Shown here piece by piece: positions 34,050 through 46,044 of a DNA stretch of 64,000 nucleotides. The DNA comes from Cricetomys ansorgei (taxonomy: Eukaryota; Chordata; Mammalia; Rodentia; Nesomyidae). The first letter of the stretch is position 1; the number at the start of each line of letters is the position of its first letter. The translations under genes and the position numbers were made by a program. The notes beneath the pieces were generated by a model. That model was not told where the DNA came from. It searched no databases and was given only the letters and a program-made list of their open reading frames with translations. The DNA is taken from NCBI GenBank assembly GCA_026225945.1, contig JAMJFZ010000107.1:45870501-45934500 (forward strand). The letters run 5' to 3'.

Positions 34050-34680
34050 AGTTTTATATATATATGCAGTAACTAATAGCTCTCTAAGTTCTCAATATTG
34101 CTTTATAAATCTGGAGTATTTTGTGGTTCCTGTGACTTTTTTCTCTTCTTTGAAGAATGACATTGCATTCACTTTCTGAATTGCTTTTTTATAGAATAGT
34201 AATTTTCATAATATTAATTATACCAATCCATGTGCATGAAGAGTTTTTTTTTCAATTTTCCTGCATCTTTCTCAATCTCTTTCTTTAAAGCTTTCATAGT
34301 AATAGAGACCTTTCTCACTCTTGATTAGATTTGTTTCTAGATTTTTATTTCAAGGCTATTGAGGATTAGAGTATTCTCATGCTCTCTTTTCCAGCATGTT
34401 TGTTATTGTATATAGAAAGGCTACTGATCATTATAGGTTGATTCTGTATCCTTCTAGTTTGCTAAAAGTATTGATCTTTTCTAGATGTTTTCCGGTGGAA
34501 ATTTTAGGATCTTTTAGGCATATTATATCACCTGCAAATAGACATAATTTGGACTCTTTTCCTATTTGTATCTCTTTAATTTCCTTTGCTTGTCCAACTG
34601 CCATAGCTAAAGCTGTGAATGCTATATTGAGGAGTGGGAGTAGTGGATATCTGAGATCACCCTAAGGTCTTAATTTTAAC
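34050..34680 (-). mobile_element. L1 ORF2 (reverse transcriptase region) remnant, antisense
   Basis: Antisense ORF2 blocks are 'ATTATACCAATCCATGTGCATG', 'TATAGAAAGGCTACTGATCATTA', 'TTGATTCTGTATCCTTCTAGTTTGC', 'ATTATATCACCTGCAAATAGACA' and 'CCTATTTGTATCTCTTTAATTTCC', ending 'GCTATATTGAGGAGTGGGAG'. This lies within the RT portion, upstream of the ORF2 piece at 33345-33497. It carries stops and frameshifts and is not functional. Confidence 0.8.
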
Positions 34681-34984
34681 GTGATCACCACTCTAAAGTC
34701 TTCATTTTCAAATATCGCTATTTACTGAGATGCTGCAAATTATGAGGATTGCACCATATTTTCTTTCTGAATGTATTTCACAGCAGTATTAAATTAAAAA
34801 TATATTTGATAATACCCTGAAATATGAGTAAAATAATAAAATAAGAGGACCTTATACTATTTTGAGTAATAGTTTGTCTTCCAATATTTCTGTTGATAGA
34901 GGAGATAAAGCCTCATTAGAAAAAAAGCTATTTAAAAATGAAATATTTATGAAAAATACATCTACAAAACGAAGAACTTCACAC

Positions 34985-35715
34985 TGTTCATGATAATATT
35001 AATTAGTTCAGCCATTATGGAAAACAGTGTGGCAATTTCTAAAAAACTGAAAAATAACTACCATATGATTTGGTAATTGCACTATGGATATTTGCAAATG
35101 AAATAATTATGAGGAAATTATATCTACATTACCACGCTAATTGTAGCATTATTCATAACAACCAAGATATGGAAGCAACTGTAGTTTTTATCAGTGAATG
35201 AGTAAATAAATGTTATATACTTTTTCAGCTCCTAGTGTGTATAGAGGAAATTATGCTAAATGAAATAAGTCAACACAAAAAGACAGATACTGTATGCTTT
35301 CAATTATATAGAAATGTAAAATCATAAAAACAGAAAGCAAAATGGTGGATATTAAGATCTGGGAGGAGCGAAAATCAAGAGTGGGGAGTGATGTAATTAT
35401 ATTTTATTTAAAAATGTAATTTAAAAATTTAAAATAACATTTTTAAAAAGAGCCACAGGGAGGGACAAATGAAGTAATGTAGGTTAAGGTTACAAACCTT
35501 CGGTTAAGAGGGATGAATCCTAGAGATGGGTTGTGCTATCTGATGGTGATGGCCAAGAGCAATGTGCTGTAGACTTGGGACAGCTGAGGTTAGATTTTAG
35601 ATGTTCCTCCACGAAAACTAAGTAGTCAAGGTGATGAAGCTGTTAGTTAGATAAAATACACCATTTCATAATATAGATATCTCATTGTATCCTATAAGTA
35701 AATTAAATAAAATGG
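34985..35715 (+). mobile_element. Old L1 (L1M-type) ORF2 end and 3'UTR, sense
   Basis: Sense blocks are 'GTTCAGCCATTATGGAAAACAGTGTGGC', 'ACTACCATATGATTTGGTAATTGCAC', 'TAGCATTATTCATAACAACCAAGATATGG', 'GAATGAGTAAATAAATGTTATATAC', 'GAAATTATGCTAAATGAAATAAGTC', 'AAAAAGACAGATACTGTATGC' and 'AAATGGTGGATATTAAGATCTGGG', then a 3'UTR. Divergence is high, as in pre-rodent L1M copies. The ORF is broken. Confidence 0.85.
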
Positions 35716-37469
35716 GTTTTGAAAACAAATCAAAGCATATAGATTATTTTTAAAAAATACCAAGAAAATATAAAAAGCATGTACTATAAATATAAAATTT
35801 ATTATACTAATAAATTATTTCAATATTTCGAAATAAATGCAATTCCTTTAAGTCCTTGTGATCCTTCTTTCTCTTTCTGCATGGCATCATCTAAAAATTC
35901 TTCATTTGTCTATGTGTGAATTCCTATCTTCATTATGTACTTCTTGGACCAATGATAATGAGTGTAAATACTCATAGTGTGGCCATTTTGTTGTTCTTAA
36001 AGAATTACCAACCTATTTATTTATATAGAATATATTAACCTGCATATATTTGTATATATTCATGTATATATGGAGAATATGCTCTTAAAAAGTAAGAGGA
36101 ACTAACAGAACATAAAGTAAAATAAATGATATATGAATAAATGCAGTAGTCATATATAAATCATAATTCTGACAATATAGTTAAATGTGTAAGATTTGTG
36201 ATACTTACTATATGTTGAAAGGAACAAAAGCACTCGTGTTAATATGTACTTATTTAAGCTGAATTACTTAAATAACATAGTATGGAAGAAATTTTGTTTA
36301 TCTTATTTCCTTTAAACAAATACTAATAAATTTGAGATTACTTTATAATGATGATATTTAAAAGTGATTTACTCTGTTAGACATCATTGACTACTTTTCC
36401 TAAGAATTATTTCCTAAGGCTCTAATTCTATCACATGGGCAGAGTGTTCCAAAATAAATATGAGTTTCTACCCTGTCTAAACTTTTCTCTGTAGATTGAA
36501 AGCCAAAGCTTTGCAAAATGTATAATGTCCTGATCTGGTCATTGATAAGACAAGAACACGTAGTGAAATAATTTTTTCTTTTAGGGGTGAAACCTAAATA
36601 TTTCTTTTTCCTAAGCTCTTGTCTAATGTTATATTTGAAGACAGCTCATAATCAGCTATTCTTTAGAGCTCTGGAAAAACAATTTAGTACTCAGTAAATT
36701 AGAATGCAATCTATGTTATTACTTATTGAAAAAAACATTTAACAATGGGAAGCATTTATATATTCATGCAAGGAAATCAATGATACAGTTTTCTTGAGAA
36801 GATGGGACTGGAAAAAAATGGAGGTTGTCACTCATTAAACTCAGTCAAACCAAGATAGGTGGAAATATTTTATATCTTTCTCTGACTAATGAAAAAAAAT
36901 ACTGATATTTTTACAAAATGTCAGAGAACTTAGAAAATAAACTAGCCTCAGGTGTAGAATTAACTTTTCAATGATACAGTGGTCTATAAATTTTTACTGA
37001 TTTTTACTGAGTTCATAAAAAAATCCCACAAAATCAATTTCTATGGAAATAAAATATCAGTGGTGAGCAAAACCGTGGCTGCAAGTCAGCGTCAGGTTCC
37101 AGCAGATCTTCTTTCTTAGATGGTTAATTAAAGCTGTAGTGTCAAAGCTGTGGATGTACCTGGATTTGGTCTAAAAGCCCATGTTAATAAGGAGTTAGGG
37201 ATGGTAACTCGAGAAACCCACCATTGCCTTCCATGTATCTTTTAAAACATACTGGGGTCATTTGACTAGTTGTAGGATCACAGCCACAGTGGGCACACTT
37301 CATATATCTCTTGCCTTCATACATGCCAGGGCTCCCTCAACATCAAGACTCTTACATATATTTAAAATATGAGCCTACAGCGATCCATCAGTGTTATTCA
37401 CTTCTAGCTTAAGGTGCTGCACATCTTGTAGGTTTCAACACATGAACAGAGACATTTCTGCTGCTGCAG
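35716..37469. other. Unassigned AT-rich DNA
   Basis: No repeat or gene recognised. This is one of the most AT-rich parts of the window. Confidence 0.5.
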
Positions 37470-37900
37470 TACTATAGAAAGTATATTCACTGCCCTAAGC
37501 CTAACCAGTTAGGTGTCCCTCCTCTGCCCTTCTTCTGGTCACCATTGTTGTCACTGCCTCTTTAGTTTTGCCTTTTCAAGATCACCTGACACTTGATATC
37601 ATCTTACTGTGCACAGGTCTTTAGCCCTGACTTTCCACTTCATAATGCCTGTTTACATTTCTTCCATGTACTTCCATAGGCAGATGGCTCATTCACTTTT
37701 AAAAATGTAAAGTTCTAGAGTCTATCCACAGTTCACTTATACTTTCTTTTAGCAGAAGGCAACTTGCTTGCTAATAAGACTTGACAATCATAAGCAGCGC
37801 TATTTCATATATCCATGTAGATGTTCTTAGATATGTAAACATAAGGTTTTCACCTTCTTATAAATACCCAAGGATAAAATCCTTGAATCATTAACTAAAC
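37470..37900 (-). mobile_element. Old L1 3'-region fragment, antisense
   Basis: The order 'GTATATTCACTGCCCTAAGC', 'CTTCTGGTCACCATTGTTGTC', 'CTCTTTAGTTTTGCCTTTTCAAG', 'CATGTACTTCCATAGGCAGAT', 'CACAGTTCACTTATACTTTC' and 'TTATAAATACCCAAGGATAAAATCC' parallels antisense mammalian L1M 3' sequence (the 'GGAATCATACAG... CCATTGTATG... GGGTATATACC' series). It is heavily decayed. Confidence 0.55.
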
Positions 37901-38661
37901 ACAATGTTTATTTTTGTGGAAAATTACCAGAAGACTGCTCACGTTGCATTTATATTAGCAAAGGAGCACCTCTAGCCTTACAGTTGCAGAGCAGACCTTG
38001 GCTATTTGGACCCTTCACCAGGGCTAGGGGCCAGCACTACAGCTCAGACACTGTTGCTGATTACAACTCCACAGGCCCCTGGAGTTCTTGCAACAACTCT
38101 AAAGTCTTGAGGCTCTCTTTCCCAAATTGTCCCAGTGTTTTAATTCTTCTTTAGTCAACTCTTGGCTTTCTCTCCTCTCTTCCTGCTTCTCCTCTTCCTT
38201 CCCAGATACTCTTCTTCACCTGGGTGGAAACTGCTTGCCTCCTTTTCATGACTCTGAAGCTATGGCTGGGATGACTTGCATGGCTAGCACTGCCAGACCT
38301 GTGTTTGGAGCCAGAGTTTGAGGCAGGGTAGGTCTAATCAGTATCCAGAGGGCCACTCAGGAACCAGGCTTCCGGTGTGGAAGGAATCACTCAGGGATGA
38401 GTGTCCACAGCCGGTGGTCAGGGATTCCTGCAGAGATAGCAGGAGAGTGTAGTCCATGCGGGCCAGCCGGGTATCATCAGGCAGGGTCAGGTAAACTGCT
38501 GCCTAGTCAGCTCTTACACAGTGATGCTGATGGCTTCCTGCTCAGCCATGCTTCTGCTGTGTTATTGACACCACAGTGACTCTCTGCTGTTGTTTTGTTC
38601 ATGTGACCAGAACAGCCTGAACTACTGAAAACAGACAAGAAAGGGGCACTCGGATGAAGCC

Positions 38662-38667
38662 TTTATT
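38662..38667 (-). terminator. LTR poly(A) signal AATAAA
   Basis: The hexamer on the minus strand sits in 'GCCCAATAAAGGC', a context common in the R region of rodent ERV LTRs. Confidence 0.65.
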
Positions 38668-38737
38668 GGGCTTACTGCTCCAACAGCAGGGGAGGCAACC
38701 CAAGATAGATTCTGAAGACTGAGTCACTGAGAATCTG

Positions 38738-38746
38738 CTTATATAG
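38738..38746 (-). promoter_or_regulatory. LTR TATA box
   Basis: CTATATAAG reads on the minus strand within the LTR, with a poly(A) signal about 75 bp downstream. Whether it is active cannot be judged from sequence. Confidence 0.6.
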
Positions 38747-39163
38747 CCCACATTTATAGTTATTTGTTTCTGACCAGTCACACCGGTTGCTTTTGGATCA
38801 GTCATCACCATGTCCTAAGTAGAGGATCAGTCCCTCCAGTAGCCTAAGTGCTCTCCAGCCAATGTGGACTGCAAGGTCACTGAGAGTTCACAGAAATTTA
38901 TGCCAGCAAAAAGCCTGGCACAATCTGTTGCAAAAGGCCCTGACTGAGGCTGCATTTTCAGGAGCTGGGGAACTCAGGTGCAGTCTTTGCATAGCTGTCT
39001 CAAGGCATCTGTGGCTTGTTCTAAACAGCTGATGCTGGCATAAGGGTACTTTTGCTGGCTTATAGTCCCTTTGCTACAGAAAGTCCAGGCAGCAAGCAGG
39101 ATTCAAATAGCTGCTAATTAGGGAATTAAATTGTCCCATCCCTAATGTGTTTGCTTATTTACA

Positions 39164-39599
39164 GGAAAATGAGCATCAGAAAGAATGTTTACACATATAA
39201 ATTTCAAGAACGTGCCATTAACAGTAGCAATGATCTTAACAGATCTTAGCAATTGTTACAGTGCTTAACACCTGCCCAGTGCCTCAGTGAAAGGAGACTT
39301 CATCTGTCTCAGGAACAACTGGTAAAAATGCAAATTTGTATACCTGCTAATCTGTATTTCCTGTAGAGTACACCCTTGTATAATTTTCCCTAATTTTCAA
39401 ATTACATTTTATTAAGTAATGATAATTGGTTATCATAGCAAAATAAAACTGACAGGTTCATCTCTCAGCAGTATCTTAAAAAATTATTATCATTCACTTA
39501 CTTTAAAGTATTTTGAACTTTTCAAAGTTGTGATGGTTATTCTTACTTGTAAATGTCACTATATATAGAATTAAATTAAATTTAAAATTTAAAAGTGAC
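39164..39599. other. Unassigned AT-rich DNA
   Basis: Nothing recognised. Confidence 0.55.
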
Positions 39600-39985
39600 T
39601 GGGGACTCCTACTAGGGATTTTTTTTTAATTAAAATATTTGAAGCATGAAGATCCACTTTTAAAGCAAATCTTTTGAGGTGGGAAGATGTACCTTTTATC
39701 TGGGCACACCTTCTGGTGGCAGTATGTAGGAAGGACATGGAAGAAAGAACCATTCTCTCTTTGTCTGCTTTCTCTGGCTGTCACTGTCAAGTCCATTCCT
39801 TCACCGGCATTAGAGAATACTCCTTCAGGATTCTGACATACACTGAAGACCAGCTGAGACATCCACCCTTGTGAACTGAAGAACTACTGGATTCTTAGAC
39901 CTTCTGTTGGTAGATATCCATCGTTGGACTAACTGGAACACAGTCTGTAAGCCATTCATACATATATAATATATATATATATGAT
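39600..39985 (+). mobile_element. Rodent dispersed repeat (unnamed)
   Basis: The block order 'ACCTTTTATCTGGGCACACC', 'CAAGTCCATTCCTTCACCGGC', 'CTGACATACACTGAAGACCAGC', 'TGAGACATCCACCCTTGTGAAC', 'TGAAGAACTACTGGATTCTTAG', 'TATCCATCGTTGGACTAACTGG' and 'CAGTCTGTAAGCCATTC', then a TA-rich end, is one I recognise as a dispersed repeat in rodent DNA but cannot name. Short open frames across it are incidental. Confidence 0.55.
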
Positions 39986-40835
39986 TCCTCTAGAGAACTT
40001 GAAATAATACATATGTCTATGCAGTGTGCTTCATAATTGTTTATGAAAAATATTCCTATGTGAAAAAGTAAAATAATTAAGATGTTAAAAATAAATTTAA
40101 ATTGACAGTATCTTAGTCCTTGGATCATCTCTAAATAAATATTTAACACTGCATTTAAAATTTTACTCCACCATTAAAACTTTCCTATTACTTGCAATAA
40201 TGGATTTCATCCCAGATCCTAACACTTGACAATGTTCTTAGAATGTTACTACAGACAAAGGGAAACCAACACTGTACAGAAGAAAAATCTCACTAGCTGC
40301 TGTTGCATCTCATTTTAACTATGGATTTTTCCTTATTAAAAGATACCACCCCACCCCCCTTTTGTTTCCTGAAGCCAAGCCTGTGATCCTTTTAATAGCT
40401 GCTTCTTTTCCAAGGTAAATCTTTTCACTATTATCTGTGTACTGGGTTCCGTTTTTACCTCTACAGCATGATTCACTCTGCCTCTCTACAGACATTCCAA
40501 GCTCACAGCAAGACCCTGGTTGCGGCCATCATGCCCACTGATCCTAAATACAGGTAGTAGGTATTTGTTATCACAGTTCATAGCGAGTTGTTCTTCTCTG
40601 ATTTGCCTTCACATCCAGTCTCCTTAAGTTGAAGCCCACTTCATCTTACAATCCATGTTTCCACACTTTCATTTATCCTGATATTCCTTGTAACTGTCCT
40701 ATGAAATCTACTTTCAAATAGTTCGTGGTACTATCGGCCCCAAAGACATTATAATTTGAGAGTTTCTTCCACAAATATAGACACCAATTTATACAATAAA
40801 AATGAAGTCCCAGTGAAGGAATTTGGACCCTTTTA
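39986..40835. other. Unassigned DNA
   Basis: Nothing recognised. A C-rich run (CCACCCCACCCCCC) lies near 40347-40360. Confidence 0.55.
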
Positions 40836-41000
40836 GGGCTGGGAGATGGGAAAGTGTATAAAAGCATTTGCTACGATGCCTGAGAATCAGATTAGATATT
40901 GTGGATGAATCCACAATAATTTGCAGGAATCTGTTCTCACCTGATAGAAGGTGAGGACAGGTTATTGCAACTTATTCTGACTTCCAAATGTATATTGAGC
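40836..41000 (+). mobile_element. B3/B2-type SINE, sense
   Basis: It begins 'GGGCTGGGAGATGGGAAAGT', then 'AAAAGCATTTGCTACGATGCC', a diverged 'GAGAATCAGATTAG' (B-box side), 'GATAGAAGGTGAGGACAGGT' and 'CTGACTTCCAAATG'. This corresponds to the tRNA-derived head, the 'GGAAGGAGAGAAC' segment and 'CTGACCTCCACATG' of rodent B3. Confidence 0.7.
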
Positions 41001-41009
41001 ATGGCTCCT

Positions 41010-42075
41010 CTTCCCATCATTTTATTGAGTGTTTCTTATATGTATATGATGTTTTTTGATCAGATACCCATTATTCCTTAATTCTTCCTCTATCTCCCTA
41101 CCATATTTACCTCCAATATCCATGCCCTCTACTTAGTATGTCCGTATTCCTCCAGTATCCATTCCCTCTTCTTAATGTGTCTGTATCCCTCCAGTATCCA
41201 TGCCCTCTACTTAGTGTGTCTGTATCCCTCCAGTATCCATGCCCTCTACTTAGTGTGTCTGTATCCCTCCAGTATCCATGCCCTCTTCTTAATGTGTCTG
41301 TATCCTTCCAGTATCCATGCCCTCTACTTAGTGTGTCTGTATCCTTCCAATATCCATGCCCTCTACTTAGTGTGTCTCTATGTTCTTGGGTTTAAGACTA
41401 TTTGCTGGAATCTAGACAACCTCTTAGAGACTGCATCCCTGAAGAAAATCGATTATCTCTCACTTAGAAACCATCAATTGTCAAGGGAGGAACTTCATGC
41501 CCATCCTCACTTCCATGCTGGAATTTTTGTCTGGTCTGAGTTTGTGAAGGTCTCATGCATGAGGTCACAACCATGGTGTCTGGCTTTTAGTTGTGCATGT
41601 CTGCTGATCATCATCTACTGCCAGAGGAACCTTTTCTGATGAGGGTTAAACATGCATTAATCTATGGTTGCAGCCAAGTCATTAGGAGTTAGTTTAATAC
41701 TATGTTCACTTAGCCTAACAATAGTAAGTACATAGCAATTCTCTTCTAGGGCCTATAATCTATCTAGTCACCAGATATTGACCCTGATAAAAGTGTCTGA
41801 AAAAAAGTTTCATATTGTAGAGTAGGCCCTAAATCCTATCAGAAAGTAGTTAGTTACTCATATAACATTTTGACATTATTGCACAAGTGGGTCTATTCTG
41901 TCAGGCCAATCATTACTGTAGCTTGCAGGGTTTACAACTGTGAAGACTGATGATACACTTCCTTTGGTAGTGCGCATAGTACCTTCCAGCACTATGAGAG
42001 CTAGCCATATTGAAAAAGCTTCTAGATAAGTGCCAGCTTGATTTCTCCATTTCCATAACTCAAGTATGTGGTGTT
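41010..42075 (-). mobile_element. L1 3'UTR, antisense, with internal minisatellite
   Basis: The start 'CATTTTATTGAGTGTTTCTT' and 'TTTTTTGATCAGATACCCAT' is a reverse-complement L1 terminus. After the minisatellite come 'GGAGGAACTTCATGCCCATCC', 'CTTCCATGCTGGAATTTTTGTC', 'TGAGTTTGTGAAGGTCTCATGC', 'CTAGTCACCAGATATTGACCC' and 'TACCTTCCAGCACTATGAGAGC'. These are successive parts of a rodent L1 3'UTR. No ORF2 is present. Confidence 0.75.
41113..41385. repeat. 39-bp minisatellite, 7 copies
   Basis: Seven head-to-tail units start at 41113, 41152, 41191, 41230, 41269, 41308 and 41347 (each 'CCAGTATCCATGCCCTCTAC...'). Units differ at a few positions, such as ATGCC/ATTCC and TACTTAGT/TTCTTAAT, the latter recurring in alternating units. 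Because 39 is divisible by three, all frames repeat every 13 residues, which makes artificial open frames of up to 154 codons. Confidence 0.97.
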
Positions 42076-42242
42076 TTCAGCCATACGGTTTAATCATCAA
42101 GTTCTTGAGGAAAAATTAAGAACCTGGAAATAGACTGTAATGACTGGGACCCCGATGAGTAACAAGTCCTAAATAGTAACTCATTTCAGTACTGGGTTTT
42201 CATTTAATTGTTCATAGTGTCTAGGAGGGGCATTATCCCTTT

Positions 42243-42281
42243 ACACACACACAAACACACACACACATACACACAGACACA

Positions 42282-42317
<36 letters not shown>
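42243..42317. repeat. (CA)n microsatellite, interrupted
   Basis: This is a CA tract with several CATA and CAGA interruptions. Confidence 0.97.
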
Positions 42318-42320
<3 letters not shown>

Positions 42321-42349
42321 TAGGAAGTTTCCATATGACTTTTTTAAAA

Positions 42350-42680
42350 AAATACTTCATTTTTTGAGATCATAATTACATAATTTTCCCCTTCCTTTTC
42401 TATATGAATTTTTCAATGATCTTTACGTTTAGTCATTTCTTCTTATACTCCTTCCTCTACTTTGCCCTTCCATTCCCAAGCCCTCTTAACCCTTATTGTT
42501 CCATTATTCCCCATTTCTATTTTAAGGGAGAAAAGACAGCATGCAGTTGGTATACAGGACAATTTAATAGAAAGGTATTTTCAAGAAAGAGTGCTTATGT
42601 GCCTGTATATTTTATTTCTCTCCTTACTTCCCATATCTATCAACTTGCCACATATGCATGACCTGCCCTAAATATATTTA
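42350..42680 (-). mobile_element. L1 3'-end fragment, antisense
   Basis: It starts 'TACTTCATTTTTTGAGATCA', then 'ATAATTACATAATTTTCCCC' and a pyrimidine-rich stretch, the same reverse-complement terminus seen at 18903 and 33505. The later part is more diverged. Confidence 0.7.
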
Positions 42681-45600
42681 ATATAAATACCAGAGAGGAG
42701 ATAGAATCACAATATTTTACTGAATGAAAGAGAGGAATAAATGGAGTAAAAGTTGGATTATGAGGTGAAAAATAATTCAGCTATTACAGTGAAGACAAAG
42801 TGAAGATGAGAAGTAAGCTGGCTAGTAAATTCCCTTATTTTATGATCCTATTATTTTCACTACACCAAAGGCAGTTTCCTATTATGTTTGTACTTTACAG
42901 AACTTGAGCAACCTGCTAGAAATTAGGATTAAGTAAAAAACAAGACAGGCTTTTAAAGCAGCTGACAGGTGAACCCTTGATGTCTCTGTAGCTAAGTCTT
43001 CAATGTCCCTCTATTGCAGATTCTGTAAAAAGATAGGATAAGGTATTTTTTACTGGATGCATTCTGAGACTACATGAAACACTATAGATTTCTTTGAAGT
43101 CACTGTATGAATAAGTGAAAATAGAAACCAACAAAATCTATCACAGTATATATTTTGAAGTAGGAAAAATGTTTAGTAGGGTATGAATATAAAACATTCA
43201 TTTTTCTGAATTGGTATTTTAACAAGACTCTCTATCACTTTTATTAAATTACTATGACAGTAATGTGAAATTGAAATAAAGTAGAATATTTTAACCTTTA
43301 AAAATAATACCATCTTATTAAATGTGACTTTCACTCTTGATGTCACTTTTATTTCCTGTATGTGTTCTGAAAATAAAAAATAAACTGAAATATAAACTGA
43401 AAATTATGTGAACCCTATCCCTGTCAGGCTGACACAGATTTTAGATAAACATTTCTGTTAATTTCATTGTCTAATGAGTCATCATGCATTTGCCTCTTTG
43501 AAGAAATATATTGAATAAATCTTCAAAGTTAAAGATATAATACTAAATGACTTTGAAAATGTTACCATAGGAAATAGTATTTGAGAAAGGCATTACTAAT
43601 GTATATTTAACATACTTTATCCAAAATTAATTTTTATGATGTCATTATGTGACTAAAACTATTTATAGACCTTGAAAAAAGTGAATAAACCTGGCACACA
43701 TATTCACATTTAAACGAAGATTACATCTGAGCTTCAAGAGTGAGTGTTGGGTCCCTAGGGTTGGAGATTTGTGCATAGAAGACTTCCTATGCTGCCATTG
43801 TTAGTGATGTTGCTTTTCCTTTCAAAGCAAAGTTAGAGAAACATGATGAATAACACACCTAAAAAGTAATTGCATTTTGAGGCATGCTGGCAGGTGGTGG
43901 CTATGTTGCTAGGGAATTAGTGAATGAATATAAAGTATGGGTTCTATGAAACTGGTCATCCAGAAAATACTTGATTTTATTGACTAAGAGATCTCAGCTC
44001 CAGTGATGTCATCATCACCAAATATTGACAGTTTTGCTGGAATCAACCTTTAGATGACCTGATTTTTCTTTTTACTTACTGTAACCTTGTACAGACCTGC
44101 TTTAAGAAGCCATTGGGCTATACAGGCTGATATTTATTAGCCTTGTACATATGGGTCTCCCTTTATTTAGGATTTTAAAGGAACAAACACCTACTTAATC
44201 CCAATGAAACAAAAGCAGAAAGGAAGCCAAACTCTACACATTTGTAGTTTCTTTTTTTACAATAACCAAAGATCTATGGGGAAGCATAGGAAACTCAAAT
44301 AAATCAGCAATAGTTTTTACTATTTATATGTCCTCAGTATTGCCTCTGGGTAGCTAAGTTCTGCACTGCACTTTATAACAAGTAAACAGAATTTATGTAT
44401 ACAAAAGTTTATTGACTGATGATTATTTTATCATGACCACTGATTTGATCTATATTCAAATACAACATAAAAGGTATTTTTTTCCTCTTTTTCTACTCCT
44501 TTAATCTTGTATGGCCATATCTATTTGGTTTTGTTTCCTAAGAAGCTTTTGTAGATATTAATGTAAGTCAACTGTTTAACTCCTAATATTATTGAAAATT
44601 ATGTAGGCATAAAATCAAGTACTTGTGTTTATAGTTCAACAGACTCTTTCTAAATACTTATGTAATAAAGGCTTTTAACTGTGATTTGCTCTGAATAAAA
44701 TGGGTTCTATTATCATAAAGGAAATTAATTAAATTTACCACTTCAGGGAGAATAGTCAGAGTTCACAACATTTTCTGTTTATTTTTGTAAAGAACACAAA
44801 AATGGTAAGCTGTTTTATAAAATAAAAGATAGTAGTTTTTATAAAATTTGAAGCTCTGTAAACACTGGTTCATTTGTAAATACAACTGATTTTTTTTGCT
44901 GTATAGGTTAAAAACACCTTCAAGCAGTAAAATCAATTCAATTATTGGTTAAATATTTTTAAAAGGGCATTAATTTACTGAACTCAAGAGTTGCCAATTT
45001 CTATGTCACATTGTTTGCAAGCTAAATATGAAAAGTGTTACAATCAGAAAACAATTATATATGATATACATGTATACATGTTCAATATATATACAAAAAC
45101 TAAAGACTATGGCATATTAGTTTATGTAGTATAGGGTAGAGATAGGAAATTGTGTTCTTCAAAGTCTTCAACTCTGAAACCTGTATTAAGGTATGATCAC
45201 ATGTAGAGATATAGAGAATGACAGCTCCCTATGTACACAGAAAAGAAAGACAACTGATAGTATTTGGATCATGTTGCTTTCTACAGTTGGAGAGAATCTG
45301 GATCAAGTGTCTGTTCCTGAGAGGACTCAATGATCCGCCATGATGAATTAGTCATATGACTCAGAAGGAAAAAACAAGCGCTAATAAACATCAAAGGGCC
45401 TGGACAAATATGTAATGCTTAATGCTTTAGGAAAATCTATAGATTCCAGAAAACTTCAAAGAGGTAAACATGAATCTCCCTGACCTGATACAAACATGTG
45501 AACATGGTAGAGAATGAGTGCAATGTTCTAGGATTTGTCCAATGAATTTACTAATATATAAAGGTTCTATCTATCATACTTTTTTCTAATAATTGTTAAT

Positions 45601-46044
45601 GATCATAAAGTGTATCAGTGTATTATCTAAATGTATCTAGTTCCATAAACCAGAAGACCAAGCATCTTAGAAATATCAAACAGTCCCTTAGTTCTTGAGA
45701 AGAAAGGGGAACTTGTAGGAGTCCTGTAGACATATGAAATCTCATGAAAGATATGCTACACATCCAACAGATGACTTCTGCCTACTCCATGCATACCTTA
45801 ATATGAACTCTATCATGTGGGCCTAACCATTTCTGGAACTCTATTTTAGTTCAAATCCTCATTCGGTTATTTGGCTAATACTTTCACATAGTTAGTAGTG
45901 CATGTTTTGCTCAGTTTGTAGTTGAGGCACTTAAGGACTTCTTATCCAGATAACTATATTGACTCTGGACTGATTTTCTTACTTAATTTCTTTCAGGTTT
46001 TCCTAAGGCACAGGACTTAGCGTTTCCTCTCTGTACTAAACATT
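42681..46044. other. Unassigned AT-rich DNA
   Basis: About 3.4 kb without a recognised repeat or gene, and no open frame worth noting. Such repeat-poor intervals are where conserved non-coding elements would be looked for by alignment. Confidence 0.5.

Larger units (their letters stand above)
37975..39163 (-). mobile_element. ERV-type LTR (with possible leader), antisense
   Basis: This block is clearly GC-richer than its surroundings. On the minus strand a TATA box (CTATATAAG, 38738-38746) is followed about 75 bp downstream by an AATAAA signal (38662-38667). That is the promoter-to-polyadenylation spacing of an LTR U3/R boundary region. A 'TGTAAATAAGC' start at 39163 would fit a TG LTR terminus. 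The U5/3' end is not resolved: sequence from about 38600 down to 37975 could be U5, leader, or another repeat. No primer-binding site or gag/pol coding was recognised, so a solo or partial LTR is likely. Confidence 0.65.

Noticed and set aside
38127..38811. Open frames inside the LTR block
   Set aside because: Frames of 60-70 codons on both strands are expected by chance in GC-richer DNA, and no retroviral protein is recognisable.
41113..41385. CRISPR-like array
   Set aside because: Units are contiguous 39-mers with no unique spacers, in a mammalian L1 context.
41138..41639. Overlapping open frames with 13-residue peptide repeats
   Set aside because: They are a by-product of a 39-bp minisatellite (multiple of three) in an L1 3'UTR. 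All frames repeat equally.
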